DNA of 36,247 bases, taken from Spirochaetota bacterium (GTDB lineage Bacteria; Spirochaetota; UBA4802; JAFGJZ01). The notes beneath the pieces were generated by a model. The model was not told the origin of the DNA. It did no database searches and was given only the letters and a program-made list of their open reading frames with translations. Shown here piece by piece: positions 15,175 to 23,175 of this stretch (position 1 is its first letter; every line of letters starts with the position of its first letter). A program made the translations under genes and the position numbers. Location: the NCBI GenBank assembly GCA_029554345.1, contig JAKPJF010000144.1, positions 1 to 36,247 on the forward strand. Reading direction: 5' to 3'.

Positions 15175-16585
15175 TCACTTCAAGAGCACTGTCGATAAAA
15201 CTCTTAAAAGAAACAGGCATATATATACCTAAAATAATTACTGCTGAAACAAATATAATCTGAGGAATATAATTTCTCAATGGGAAACGCGTCTTGTCAA
15301 TATTCAATGGCGCTTCACCGACACATATTTTAAGAAGACCAAATGCAGCACCGTAAACGACAGCTGCAAGCAACACAAAGAGAAGTATAATAAGACCATA
15401 TGATTCCTTTTGCACAAGCTCCTTAAAAAGAAGAATCTCGCTGACAAACAATAATCCCGGAGGTGAAGCGATGATACAGAAAAAAGAAACAATCCAGATA
15501 ATTGCGGACATCCTGTCTGTTGAAATCAATCCGCTTACATTGAAAATTTCTTTACTGTGATACCTTCTATATATATTTCCGGTGGTTAGAAATAATGAAG
15601 CCTTTGTTAGCGAATGACCAAGAGCATGTATAAGAGCCGCAAATAAAGCGCCTCCCCCGGCATATAAACAAAGTGATAGAATACCCATATTTTCAATAGA
15701 AGAATAAGCAAGTAATCTCTTATAGTTTTTTGTTTTTTGAACAAAAACAGCTGCTGTCAAAACTGAGAGAACTCCCATGACAAGAAGAAGTGTCGATGAA
15801 AAAGAACGTATTCCTGCAAGTTCGGTAATTCTTGTAAGTTTCATTATAGCTAGAAATGCCCCATTCAACAAAGCACCTGAAAGCATTGCAGACACTGGCC
15901 ATACAGCTTCAGAATGGGCATCCGGAAGCCATGAATGAACAGGAGCCAGTCCCATCTTAGTTCCGAATCCTATCAAAGCAAAAGTATATCCGAACTTAAG
16001 CCATGTCTTATTCATCAATGGAGCATTATGATTCATCTCATAGAAAAAAAGATCAACTGAATGAGTTGATGCGGCCGAAAGAAAAATTATCCCTATAAAA
16101 GCAAAGGCTACACCGATTGAGCAAATAAATATATATTTCCAAGCCGCTTCAATCGAAGAATGCTTCTTCTCAAAATAAATAAGCATCGCACCTGAAAGAG
16201 TTGTTGCTTCAATAAAAACCCACATCAAACCAAGATGTTTGCTCATAAGAAGAGCATTAACGGCAAAAACAAAAACAAGAAGATTGAATGTATAAAATGA
16301 AGAGTCCCGCTTATTTCTTTCTTTGAGAGCGTCAATGCTGTGAAAAGAACTCCCAATAAAAAGAAAACCGGTGATGATTAAAAATAATCCGCTTAAATTA
16401 TCAACTGCAAAATACTTTTCAGTTCCGTGATACAGAAAATTAAATTTACTGAAAACAAGAAAGAAAATAATGACCGTTTGAACTATCGACCATACGGGCA
16501 AAACATATACAGAGAAACCCTTATTACGTAAAACAATCGACATTAATGCCAGCAAAAGCGGAAAATAAATAAGTAATTCGTACAT
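15164..16585 (-). CDS. hyfF: Antiporter-like membrane subunit (HyfF/NuoN type) of the Ehr-like complex
   Basis: A 473-residue protein with about 14 predicted membrane helices, of the proton-translocating NuoL/M/N family. LGLMWVFIEATTLSGA carries the conserved TM5 Glu. FGTKMGLAPVHSWLPDAHSEAVWPVSAMLSG carries the TM7 Lys and the His/Pro broken-helix region. KRLLAYSSIENMG and GHSLTKASLFLTTG are further hallmark loops with Lys. These residues form the proton or sodium path in complex I and formate hydrogenlyase. It is the last gene of the six-gene operon; the ATG at 16585 follows the previous stop by one base. The ion (H+ or Na+) cannot be told from sequence. Confidence 0.9.
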   Translation of the reverse strand: MYELLIYFPLLLALMSIVLRNKGFSVYVLPVWSIVQTVIIFFLVFSKFNFLYHGTEKYFAVDNLSGLFLIITGFLFIGSSFHSIDALKERNKRDSSFYTFNLLVFVFAVNALLMSKHLGLMWVFIEATTLSGAMLIYFEKKHSSIEAAWKYIFICSIGVAFAFIGIIFLSAASTHSVDLFFYEMNHNAPLMNKTWLKFGYTFALIGFGTKMGLAPVHSWLPDAHSEAVWPVSAMLSGALLNGAFLAIMKLTRITELAGIRSFSSTLLLVMGVLSVLTAAVFVQKTKNYKRLLAYSSIENMGILSLCLYAGGGALFAALIHALGHSLTKASLFLTTGNIYRRYHSKEIFNVSGLISTDRMSAIIWIVSFFCIIASPPGLLFVSEILLFKELVQKESYGLIILLFVLLAAVVYGAAFGLLKICVGEAPLNIDKTRFPLRNYIPQIIFVSAVIILGIYMPVSFKSFIDSALEVITK

Positions 16586-16586
16586 A

Positions 16587-17222
16587 CTAATCCTTCAATC
16601 TTGAAATATCATCAATATCGTGCTGATCAAAATTTGTTTTAATTCTGTTAATAAAAATACCAGCCAGAAACACACCGATAAAAATATCCATGGATACCCC
16701 TAAATTAACTATAAAAGGCATTTCTTTTGCTGCAGAAAGAGACAGCAGAAATATTCCGTTTTCAAGAATCATGTATCCCATAATATGAGTTATCAATTTC
16801 TTTCTAGTCGCGATTATAAAAAATCCTGTAAGCATTGCAGAAATAGAAATTCCGAAGTAAAGAGGTTCAAGAACGGCATTTGATGAAGCAGAAAGATAAG
16901 CAGTCAAAAAACCGAGAGTTAAAATTGCCGTTACAATAAAAAGTGAAGTGAAACCTGAAAAATATGACTCAACATCGCTTTTTATCTGATTCTTTCTTAT
17001 TGTCTTTAGCAAAAATAAAGGTATCATAATTGATTTAAAAAGAATTGTTTCAACACCTATTATTATAATAGAGGTAAAAGAAATGTCATGGGCGTTTCCT
17101 GCCGCCACCATAAAAAGCAGAATTCCCTGAAGCATGAGCATTTTAATATAAGATTCCAAACGGGCGGTAGTTGAAATGTAAAGGAGACTTACGCCTATTA
17201 AAACAGCGGCTATCGCGCTCAT
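16587..17222 (-). CDS. hyfE: HyfE-like membrane subunit of the Ehr-like complex
   Basis: A 211-residue protein of about seven hydrophobic segments, opening MSAIAAVLIGVSLLYISTTARLESYIKMLMLQG. The HyfE-type N-terminal helix pair and the KLITHIMGYMILENGIFLLSLSAA segment with its buried Glu resemble NuoK plus extra helices. HyfE occurs in hydrogenase-4 and formate hydrogenlyase-2 type complexes rather than in the smaller Hyc form. The start overlaps the end of the HyfC-like gene by 4 bases, and the ORF ends one base before the HyfF-like start, consistent with one mRNA. Assigned mainly from length, topology and position. Confidence 0.85.
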   Translation of the reverse strand: MSAIAAVLIGVSLLYISTTARLESYIKMLMLQGILLFMVAAGNAHDISFTSIIIIGVETILFKSIMIPLFLLKTIRKNQIKSDVESYFSGFTSLFIVTAILTLGFLTAYLSASSNAVLEPLYFGISISAMLTGFFIIATRKKLITHIMGYMILENGIFLLSLSAAKEMPFIVNLGVSMDIFIGVFLAGIFINRIKTNFDQHDIDDISRLKD

Positions 17223-18154
17223 ATTACACCTCTGAAAATTTTTAAAAAGGAAATCGCCATAACGAAAATGGCAACCGAAACCATTGTAAAAACAAAACGC
17301 GGAACATGACTCATCTTCACCCTCGCGAAAACTGATTCAATCACTCCTACAATCAGAGCTGTTCCAGCGATAATTGCAAAGAACAGGAGTATATATCTGT
17401 ATCCTACCGTCTCCTGAGGAATCAATACCGAAGCAATGATTGAACTTATAACACACATCTTAAGGCCGGAAGTATAGTTTATTAGAGCCAGCGACATACC
17501 GGAATTATCAAGAACCATCACCTCATGGATCATTGTCAGCTCAAGATGTGTCTTTGGATCATCAAGCGGAATTCTTGAACCTTCTGAAAGAAGCATAATG
17601 AAAAGAGCGACTATTATCGGCGCACCGGTAATGAAACTCCAACCGGTCGAACCTTGAATGACAAAAAGAATCTGCTGAAATGAAAGAAACCCTGTTGCAT
17701 AAACTATAGTTGTCAATAGCATCATATATGCGGGTTCTACAAACGAAGTAAATGATGCCTCACGTGCTGCTCCCATACCCTCGAAACTGCTTGCTGTATC
17801 CATCGCTCCGGCTATTGAAACAAACTTCGATAGACTCAGAAGATAAGCGAAGAAAATATAATCTCCATCAAAGCTGATTATTGAAATTCCGTAAGGTCCA
17901 GGAACAACCAGAGCGGCAAAAATAACCGCAACGAATGAAGCAACAGGAGCAAAGAAAAATATATAAGTTGTTTTTGAACTTATAACTTCAGTTTTTCTTA
18001 TAAGCTTAACAAAATCATAAAACGGCTGAAAAACCGGAGCTCCTTTTCTGCCGCACCAGATATTTTTTAGCTTATTTATGAGACCGATATAAATGAAAGG
18101 AAAAATGATAATGTAAATTCCAAACACGGCATATTTTAAAATAATTTCTTTCAT
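17219..18154 (-). CDS. hyfC: HyfC/NuoH-like membrane anchor subunit of the Ehr-like complex
   Basis: A 311-residue protein with around eight membrane helices, related to NuoH/HycD. It has the GRKGAPVFQPFYDFVKLIRK cytoplasmic loop shared with NuoH and HycD (quinone or proton-channel entry in complex I). The conserved acidic region RIPLDDPKTHLELTMIHEVMVLDNSG includes the Glu residues of the NuoH family. In group-4 hydrogenases this subunit links the hydrophilic arm to the antiporter-like subunits. It follows the HyfB-like gene after one base and overlaps HyfE by 4 bases. Intactness supports a working ion-coupling module. Confidence 0.92.
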   Translation of the reverse strand: MKEIILKYAVFGIYIIIFPFIYIGLINKLKNIWCGRKGAPVFQPFYDFVKLIRKTEVISSKTTYIFFFAPVASFVAVIFAALVVPGPYGISIISFDGDYIFFAYLLSLSKFVSIAGAMDTASSFEGMGAAREASFTSFVEPAYMMLLTTIVYATGFLSFQQILFVIQGSTGWSFITGAPIIVALFIMLLSEGSRIPLDDPKTHLELTMIHEVMVLDNSGMSLALINYTSGLKMCVISSIIASVLIPQETVGYRYILLFFAIIAGTALIVGVIESVFARVKMSHVPRFVFTMVSVAIFVMAISFLKIFRGVI

Positions 18155-18155
18155 T

Positions 18156-20108
18156 TCAGGCTCCCGCGATAATCCAGATTACTGCAGCTAGTGCAAATAT
18201 TAATCCGTATAGAATATATATCTGAGTGTTTCCTCTCTGAATGTTTGAAAAAACAGAAAGGGCATGCCGGAAGTATTTCATAAGAGGATAATATATTTTA
18301 CTTTCAAAAATATCAAAAAAACGCGCGGCAAAAAAAGCTTCCCGCGGGAATATTCCGGATACAGATGCTTTTTTGTCTTTCTGCTGAATAATTCCTGAAA
18401 TGGATGATGAAAAATTTTCTGAGAAACCGAAACCTGTATATTGAATACGGCTTGAAGGTTTATCATATCCGCATCCCCATGTATCGGAAATTTTTATCTT
18501 ATTTCTTGAAATCAAATATCTAATCAAACACATCAAAAGAATAGCTGAAGAAAGAAGAATCGAAACAAATGAAAGATTTTTAAACAGTTGAGAAATATAT
18601 CCAAAAGAGGCATAAAAATCCATTCCGAAAATATCAAGTAAAGGCCTTGAAACAAGTTTCACAAGAAATTGCGGGAAAATACCGCTTACAAATGAAATCA
18701 GTGATAATGTAATAAGCGGTAAATAAGACGATACGGATTCTTTTTCAAATTTATGCTGGGATCTTTTTTCTCCCAAAAAAATAACACTGAAAGCTTTAGC
18801 AAATGTTATCAAAGCTATCGCTCCGCTCAAAGCAAGAAGAGAAACGGCTAGAACGCTGAATGCGACATTGCCGGCAGATGGATTCTTTACAATCGCTTTT
18901 AGTAATCCAATGTAAATTGAAAATTCTCCTGCGAATCCGGCAAAAAGCGGAATTCCGCAGATTGATAGTGATGCAATTAAAAATGCAGTTCCGGCAACAG
19001 GAGCATATTTCATTACTCCGCCGAGTTTTTCAACATCGCGCGTGCCGGTTATATTCTCAACAACTTCAGCTGAATAAAAAAGAAGCGGTTTAAATATTGA
19101 ATGATTCAGAGCATGTATCAGCGCACCCGCAAAAGAAAAAATACCGGCAGTAGTATATCCGTAATGAAATGAAATTATTCCCGATCCTATTCCTATTCCT
19201 ATTATTCCCATATTCTCTATGCTTGAATAAGCTAAAAGACGCTTTATATCACGTTGAACAAATGCGAAAATTATTCCGTAAAAAGTGGTCGCAAGAGAAA
19301 CTCCCAAGACAGCATAACCGCACCACAATGGAATATCCCCGAACGAAATGAAAGTTCTCATTATTCCGTAAATGCCGAGCTTCATCATAAATCCCGAAAA
19401 AGCAGCGGAAACATGGGCGGGCATTTCAGGATATAGATGAGGAGCCCAGGGATGAAAAGGAACAAATTCAGCCTTAAAAGCAAATCCGCAAAAAAGAAGA
19501 ATAAACATGATTCCTTTAAACTGATGAGGAGCCGATAAAATAAAAGAGGAAGTATCAGCGGATATATACAGAAATGCTCCAAGAAGAAGAAACATTCCTA
19601 TATGCATAGCAGCAAGATAGTTTATTTTAAAAGGAAAATCTTCAATCTGGGAATGATTCAGCATAATCAAAGCAAACGACGAAAGAGTCATTATTTCCCA
19701 AAGAGAAATAAAAATAATGCTGTGCGAAACGGTAACGGCCAAAATCATAGCCGAGTAAAATATGGACAAAAAGAAAAAATCAAACCTGCTTGAATGTTTT
19801 TTTTTCACTGAGTTCGTGAAAGCAGAATATGAATTAAAAATAAATCCGCAGGAAAGGATCAAAATAAAAAATGAAGACAAAGAATCTATTTTAAATATAA
19901 CTTCCTTGAAAGGAAATGAAAAAATAACTGAAATACTTTCTCCCGTTAAAGAAGAAAAAAGAAGATAATTAATTGATGATAAAAGTATTATAAAAGATCC
20001 CGCAATGATCAAAAGGAATGAAACAATTTTTGAAATCTTTTTCGGAAGAATTACCGACAATAATCCGCCTGCCGAAAAAAGAACAACCGATAAAAATATC
20101 TTATTCAT
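18156..20108 (-). CDS. hyfB: Antiporter-like membrane subunit (HyfB/HycC/NuoL type) of the Ehr-like complex
   Basis: A 650-residue membrane protein of the NuoL family. SLWEIMTLSSFALIML carries the TM5 Glu. CGFAFKAEFVPFHPWAPHLYPEMPAHVSAAFSGFMMKLGIYG carries the TM7 Lys, a His-Pro-Trp and the HVSA sequence typical of HycC/HyfB. RLLAYSSIENMG and ALNHSIFKPLLFYSAE lie further on. A long C-terminal extension (residues ~520-650) includes a cytoplasmic segment and a final helix. GGGGA precedes the ATG by ~7 bases, and the start overlaps the small-subunit gene by 8 bases. A second antiporter-like subunit is encoded downstream, so the complex may pump at more than one site. Confidence 0.92.
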   Translation of the reverse strand: MNKIFLSVVLFSAGGLLSVILPKKISKIVSFLLIIAGSFIILLSSINYLLFSSLTGESISVIFSFPFKEVIFKIDSLSSFFILILSCGFIFNSYSAFTNSVKKKHSSRFDFFFLSIFYSAMILAVTVSHSIIFISLWEIMTLSSFALIMLNHSQIEDFPFKINYLAAMHIGMFLLLGAFLYISADTSSFILSAPHQFKGIMFILLFCGFAFKAEFVPFHPWAPHLYPEMPAHVSAAFSGFMMKLGIYGIMRTFISFGDIPLWCGYAVLGVSLATTFYGIIFAFVQRDIKRLLAYSSIENMGIIGIGIGSGIISFHYGYTTAGIFSFAGALIHALNHSIFKPLLFYSAEVVENITGTRDVEKLGGVMKYAPVAGTAFLIASLSICGIPLFAGFAGEFSIYIGLLKAIVKNPSAGNVAFSVLAVSLLALSGAIALITFAKAFSVIFLGEKRSQHKFEKESVSSYLPLITLSLISFVSGIFPQFLVKLVSRPLLDIFGMDFYASFGYISQLFKNLSFVSILLSSAILLMCLIRYLISRNKIKISDTWGCGYDKPSSRIQYTGFGFSENFSSSISGIIQQKDKKASVSGIFPREAFFAARFFDIFESKIYYPLMKYFRHALSVFSNIQRGNTQIYILYGLIFALAAVIWIIAGA

Positions 20109-20862
20109 ACTTTTTCCCCATAAACCTGATTAATGCATTAATAAATGTAAGTGGATGCGGAGGACATCCGGGAATATAAAGATCAACTTTGTGCTTATTA
20201 AAAAAACTTCTGTCTATATCCTTGCTTTCTGCGAATAATCCTCCGCTGATAGCACAAGTTCCCATAGCAATAATAATTTTTGGTTCAGGCACGGCAGAAA
20301 ACGTTTCTTCAAGAGCATAACTCATATTTGCTGAAACCGGACCGGTTATTACCACTCCATCCGCATGACGCGGAGAGGCAGTCACTTCAATTCCGTAACG
20401 GCCCATGTCAAAGTTTACATTTCCGCAGGCATTAAGTTCCATTTCACAGGCATTACACCCTCCTGCCGAAACAGAACGGAGCTTTAATGACCGGCCGAAA
20501 AGTCTTTTTATTTCATTTCTCGCATTAATTGAATTTGAAAAAAAAGATTCAAAATTATCGCCTTTCTTAATTATTAATTTATCTCTTAAGTCTGTTCCGG
20601 TTTTATGTTTATTCGAAAATTTAATTTTACTTTCTTTTTCTGCACACGCTCCGCAAAAATTACACTTACCCAAATCAAGTTCTATTTTATCTGAATCAAT
20701 TGCAGAAAGAGGACATTTGCCGGCAATTTGCGATATATCATCCTTTGATGCAGTTTTATCAATTATTGGAAAACCTCTGAATCTTTCATCAAGAACTGAT
20801 CCGGTTATACTTCTAACATATTGAATTCCGTGACGTTTTCTCGCATAAAGAAAATCAAACAT
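20101..20862 (-). CDS. FeS small subunit (NuoB/HycG-like) fused to one ferredoxin motif, Ehr-like complex
   Basis: A 253-residue protein. The C-terminal half is NuoB/HycG: VSAGGCNACEMELNA (C136, C139), MGTCAISGG (C203) and IPGCPPHP (C233) give all four ligands of the proximal [4Fe-4S] cluster. The N-terminal part has a single ferredoxin-type site, C50-Pro plus CNFCGAC (C67, C70, C73). HyfI/HycG has no such domain; a separate HycB/HycF or HyfH protein usually carries it. The fusion thus condenses two subunits. ATG at 20862 lies 6 bases after the large-subunit stop. Electron transfer toward an adjacent active site is inferred. Confidence 0.9.
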   Translation of the reverse strand: MFDFLYARKRHGIQYVRSITGSVLDERFRGFPIIDKTASKDDISQIAGKCPLSAIDSDKIELDLGKCNFCGACAEKESKIKFSNKHKTGTDLRDKLIIKKGDNFESFFSNSINARNEIKRLFGRSLKLRSVSAGGCNACEMELNACGNVNFDMGRYGIEVTASPRHADGVVITGPVSANMSYALEETFSAVPEPKIIIAMGTCAISGGLFAESKDIDRSFFNKHKVDLYIPGCPPHPLTFINALIRFMGKKYE

Positions 20863-20868
20863 AATTCC

Positions 20869-22323
20869 TCACAAATCGAATCCGCAATATGACAAATTGA
20901 AACTTTTATTACATACGGGGAAATCAGAGATACCGTTATCTCTCACGGCAAGCTCCAATGCGCTCCAATTATTGAATGATGGATCTTTAATCTTATAAAA
21001 CTGCGGAGCTCCATTTGAGTCAGTTATAAGAATGTGCGCTAGTTCTCCTCTCCATGCTTCAACCATTGAAACACAGAAAGAATCAGGCTTAAGAGAAAAA
21101 TGTTTATCGTCTCCGCAACCAGATAAATCATAATCAGATAATAAATTAATGGCTGTTTCAAGAGATTCAACAGCTTCAAGATAACGTAAGTATGCTCTAG
21201 AAAAAAGATCTCCTTTATCAAGAACATGTGTTTTGAATTTTAATTCTTTGTAAAAACCCCAGGGATTATCCGTTCTTACATCGCGTTTAATTCCGCAAGA
21301 TCTTGCAGCCATTCCGACTACATTAAGCTTAATCATTTCATTTATATCAACGACACATGTATCTTCAAGACGCGAAAGAACAATCGGATCTGAGAAAAAA
21401 GCTGAAGAAATTGCATTAATATCTTCAATTACCTTTCTTAGGTTTTTTACGGCTTTGTCAGCCAAGTGTTTTTCAATCGAAAACCTGTTTGAACCAATTC
21501 CTACAAATCCTCTTCCGAATCTGTTTCCGCCAAATGATTGAGAAGTATTTATAACAATAGTTCTTACGGCACCATAAAAATCCGCACCGGAAATATAAGC
21601 TATATCTCCTGCAATTGCCCCTAAGTCACCTATATGAATAGCAGCCCTTTCCAATTCGAGCATCAAGGCTCTTTGCACTTTAGTTTTTTGGTCTATTTCA
21701 AAATCACCGAGAGATTCCAATAAACCTGCATAGGCACTTGCACCTGCAACTGCGCTGTCTCCGCAAACTGATTCGGCAAGAGATCTTTTTGAAAAAATAT
21801 CGCCGTTTAAAAATAGTTGTTCAATTCCCCGTGTTTGATATCCATGCATGATTTCAAGCGAAAGAATATTTTCTCCCGCACAATTAAATCTAAAGTGACC
21901 AGGTTCAATTACTCCAGCATGAACAGGACCTACAGCAACTTCATGTGTTTCTGAACCGTTACATTTAAAAAACGGATAATTTCCGTTGATTTTTCTTACC
22001 GGCTTCAGCCATGGATGACCAACCGGTTTAATTTTATAGTTTTCATAAAGTTCACGTTCAAACAAATGAAACTGTGGAAATTTTGCAGTTAAAGAACAAT
22101 ATTCTGAATCTTTTTTTAGAATTGTTGAAATAATAGAGAGTTTATCGGATTTGTCGTCTGAAAGGACTGTGTATATTTTAACTGAATCTCCTTCAGGTAC
22201 GCCGAAAAAAGCGCATAATCTAAATTGGTCAAAAGGAATGCCGCCGAATTGCTCTATATCATATACCGGAATATCTTTTATATAAACCGGAAAGCAATTC
22301 GCAGATTGAAACGGAATATTCAT
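20869..22323 (-). CDS. Large subunit (NuoC-NuoD/HycE-like) of the Ehr-like complex, degenerate NiFe site
   Basis: A 484-residue fusion of NuoC-like (~1-110, ending FHLFERELYENYKIKPVGHPWLKP) and NuoD/hydrogenase-large-subunit-like parts (GPVHAGVIEPGHFRF to the end). [NiFe] enzymes need a CGxC pair early and a DPCxxC pair at the C-terminus. Here the first is CGDS at C187-S190, and the last residues are YCGFDL with one Cys (C480), so at least two ligands are missing. No C-terminal extension remains for endopeptidase cleavage. This matches the energy-converting hydrogenase-related (Ehr) class, whose substrate is unknown. Two ATGs exist; CGGAG is 6 bases before 22323, so that start is used. It is the first gene of the operon behind a structured leader. 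Confidence 0.9.
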   Translation of the reverse strand: MNIPFQSANCFPVYIKDIPVYDIEQFGGIPFDQFRLCAFFGVPEGDSVKIYTVLSDDKSDKLSIISTILKKDSEYCSLTAKFPQFHLFERELYENYKIKPVGHPWLKPVRKINGNYPFFKCNGSETHEVAVGPVHAGVIEPGHFRFNCAGENILSLEIMHGYQTRGIEQLFLNGDIFSKRSLAESVCGDSAVAGASAYAGLLESLGDFEIDQKTKVQRALMLELERAAIHIGDLGAIAGDIAYISGADFYGAVRTIVINTSQSFGGNRFGRGFVGIGSNRFSIEKHLADKAVKNLRKVIEDINAISSAFFSDPIVLSRLEDTCVVDINEMIKLNVVGMAARSCGIKRDVRTDNPWGFYKELKFKTHVLDKGDLFSRAYLRYLEAVESLETAINLLSDYDLSGCGDDKHFSLKPDSFCVSMVEAWRGELAHILITDSNGAPQFYKIKDPSFNNWSALELAVRDNGISDFPVCNKSFNLSYCGFDL

Positions 22324-22410
22324 CTCCATCTCCGAAGGTCAATTTCAAATAACATTAAGCTTAAGTTAACCGTGGTTTAAACCCGTACCGCATGCAGTCA
22401 ATTTCTTTTT

Positions 22411-22437
22411 AAAAAAAGAATCCGCCTCAAGGGCGGA
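22411..22437 (-). terminator. Intrinsic terminator in the leader of the Ehr-like operon (candidate attenuator)
   Basis: On the minus strand TCCGCC (22437 to 22432), loop CTTGA, then GGCGGA (22426 to 22421), followed by TTCTTTTTTT ending at 22411. No minus-strand gene lies upstream within 1.4 kb, so the terminator cannot simply end a neighbour. It sits between a possible promoter and the first gene. Confidence 0.7.
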
Positions 22438-22528
22438 TAAAATTGTCAAAATTCTTCTCATCTTTTTGAGGCAAAACAGGAGAATTACACTTTAAGGATG
22501 TAATACTTATTGATACAATCCTATAAGA
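22411..22528 (-). promoter_or_regulatory. Candidate regulatory leader RNA of the Ehr-like operon
   Basis: The minus strand carries TTGACA (22551 to 22546) and a possible TCTTAT -10 at 17-bp spacing, giving a leader of roughly 200 nt before the first gene. Inside it AATTCT (22486-22481) can pair with AGAATT (22455-22450), and GCCTCAA (22472-22466) is perfectly complementary to TTGAGGC (22430-22424), which is part of the terminator loop and 3' arm; G-U pairs extend it. These are mutually exclusive with the terminator stem, an attenuation layout. No known riboswitch core is recognised. The 88 bases between the terminator and the gene contain no ORF. Confidence 0.5.
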
Positions 22529-22538
22529 CTATTAAAGT

Positions 22539-22563
22539 AATATATTGTCAAGACAAATATATT
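22539..22563. promoter_or_regulatory. Inverted repeat between the Ehr-like operon and the XRE regulator gene
   Basis: AATATATTGTC (22539-22549), AA, then GACAAATATATT (22552-22563) form nearly perfect palindromic arms (one extra A in the right arm). It overlaps the TTGACA element reading toward the Ehr-like operon and lies about 75 bases upstream of the XRE gene. A dimeric regulator site is plausible, and the adjacent XRE protein is the obvious candidate. Confidence 0.5.
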
Positions 22564-22634
22564 CTTTTAGGCTGTTATTAAGAACTATAATACACTATTA
22601 GAATGTTTACCTTTTATTGAATTTTGCTAATCTA

Positions 22635-22958
22635 ATGCCGGCTGATGTTATGAATATAAAACGAATTTTCGGTGAAAATCTTAAGCATTACAGAAAAAAA
22701 CTCGGACTTACTCAGGAAGAATTGGCTGAAAAAGTCGGAGTCGGAACAGTTCATCTCGGAAATATTGAGACGGGTAAAAAATTTGTTTCAGCCGAGCTGC
22801 TTGAAGCATTATCAACAGAACTAAAAGTTTCGCCTTCAGCTCTTTTTTATTCTCCCGAATCAACTTCTTACGGTGACAATTTTCTCGACAAACTCGACTC
22901 CATTGTAAATGAGCACCATGAAAAATTAAAAAAAGAAATCAGGGACATGGCCAAATAG
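22635..22958 (+). CDS. XRE-family (Cro/C1-type HTH) transcriptional regulator
   Basis: A short regulator of about 107 residues. The HTH_3 domain covers GENLKHYRKKLGLTQEELAEKVGVGTVHLGNIETGKKFVSAELLEALSTELKVSPSALF, the canonical lambda Cro-like fold. A charged, probably helical C-terminal tail (LDKLDSIVNEHHEKLKKEIRDMAK) may mediate dimerisation. The start is unclear: TTG 22617, ATG 22635 and ATG 22650 are in frame and none has a recognisable SD. A TATAAT at 22586-22591 could be its -10. It is divergent from the Ehr-like operon with a shared palindrome and could repress or activate it, but no partner gene is co-transcribed. Confidence 0.85.
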   Translation: MPADVMNIKRIFGENLKHYRKKLGLTQEELAEKVGVGTVHLGNIETGKKFVSAELLEALSTELKVSPSALFYSPESTSYGDNFLDKLDSIVNEHHEKLKKEIRDMAK

Positions 22959-23080
22959 ATCATAAAAATTTCTTCTTCATCAAATAAGATCAAAACGCAG
23001 TATTGATTTCCGCAATGTAAAATTTCTTCTTATTAAGACTAAGCTTTAGTTTTTATTTTGCCGGTTTTTGTGCTTAATTT

Positions 23081-23163
23081 AAGCTGTGATCGGGAGCCGC
23101 TTCAAATGTCTTTACCGATGATGTTCACCTCTTCAGTACAGCTTTGCCCCGAAGCGGCTCTCC
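23081..23163. ncRNA. Candidate structured RNA with interleaved (pseudoknot-type) pairings
   Basis: GAGCCGCTTC (23094-23103) is perfectly complementary to GAAGCGGCTC (23151-23160), with a further GG/CC after a bulge. AAGCTGT (23081-23087) is complementary to ACAGCTT (23138-23144). The order A-B-A'-B' is an H-type pseudoknot topology. ATCGG (23089-23093) and CCGAT (23115-23119) can pair as well. It lies between the convergent XRE and nrdG genes. No long U tract follows on either strand, so it is not a typical terminator. The strand is unresolved, and it does not resemble SRP RNA, tmRNA, 6S or a riboswitch that I know. Confidence 0.4.
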
Positions 23164-23175
23164 TTTGATAAACTA

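Noticed and set aside
20869-22323. Large subunit as an active [NiFe] hydrogenase or complex I subunit
   Set aside because: It lacks at least two of the four Cys ligands (S190 and the DPCxxC region) needed for a hydrogenase; the single-FeS, HyfB/HyfF-type layout does not fit complex I.
23081-23163. SRP RNA, selenocysteine tRNA or THF/fluoride-type riboswitch
   Set aside because: No GGAA-type SRP domain IV, no tRNA T-arm or acceptor end, and no match to the recalled riboswitch cores.
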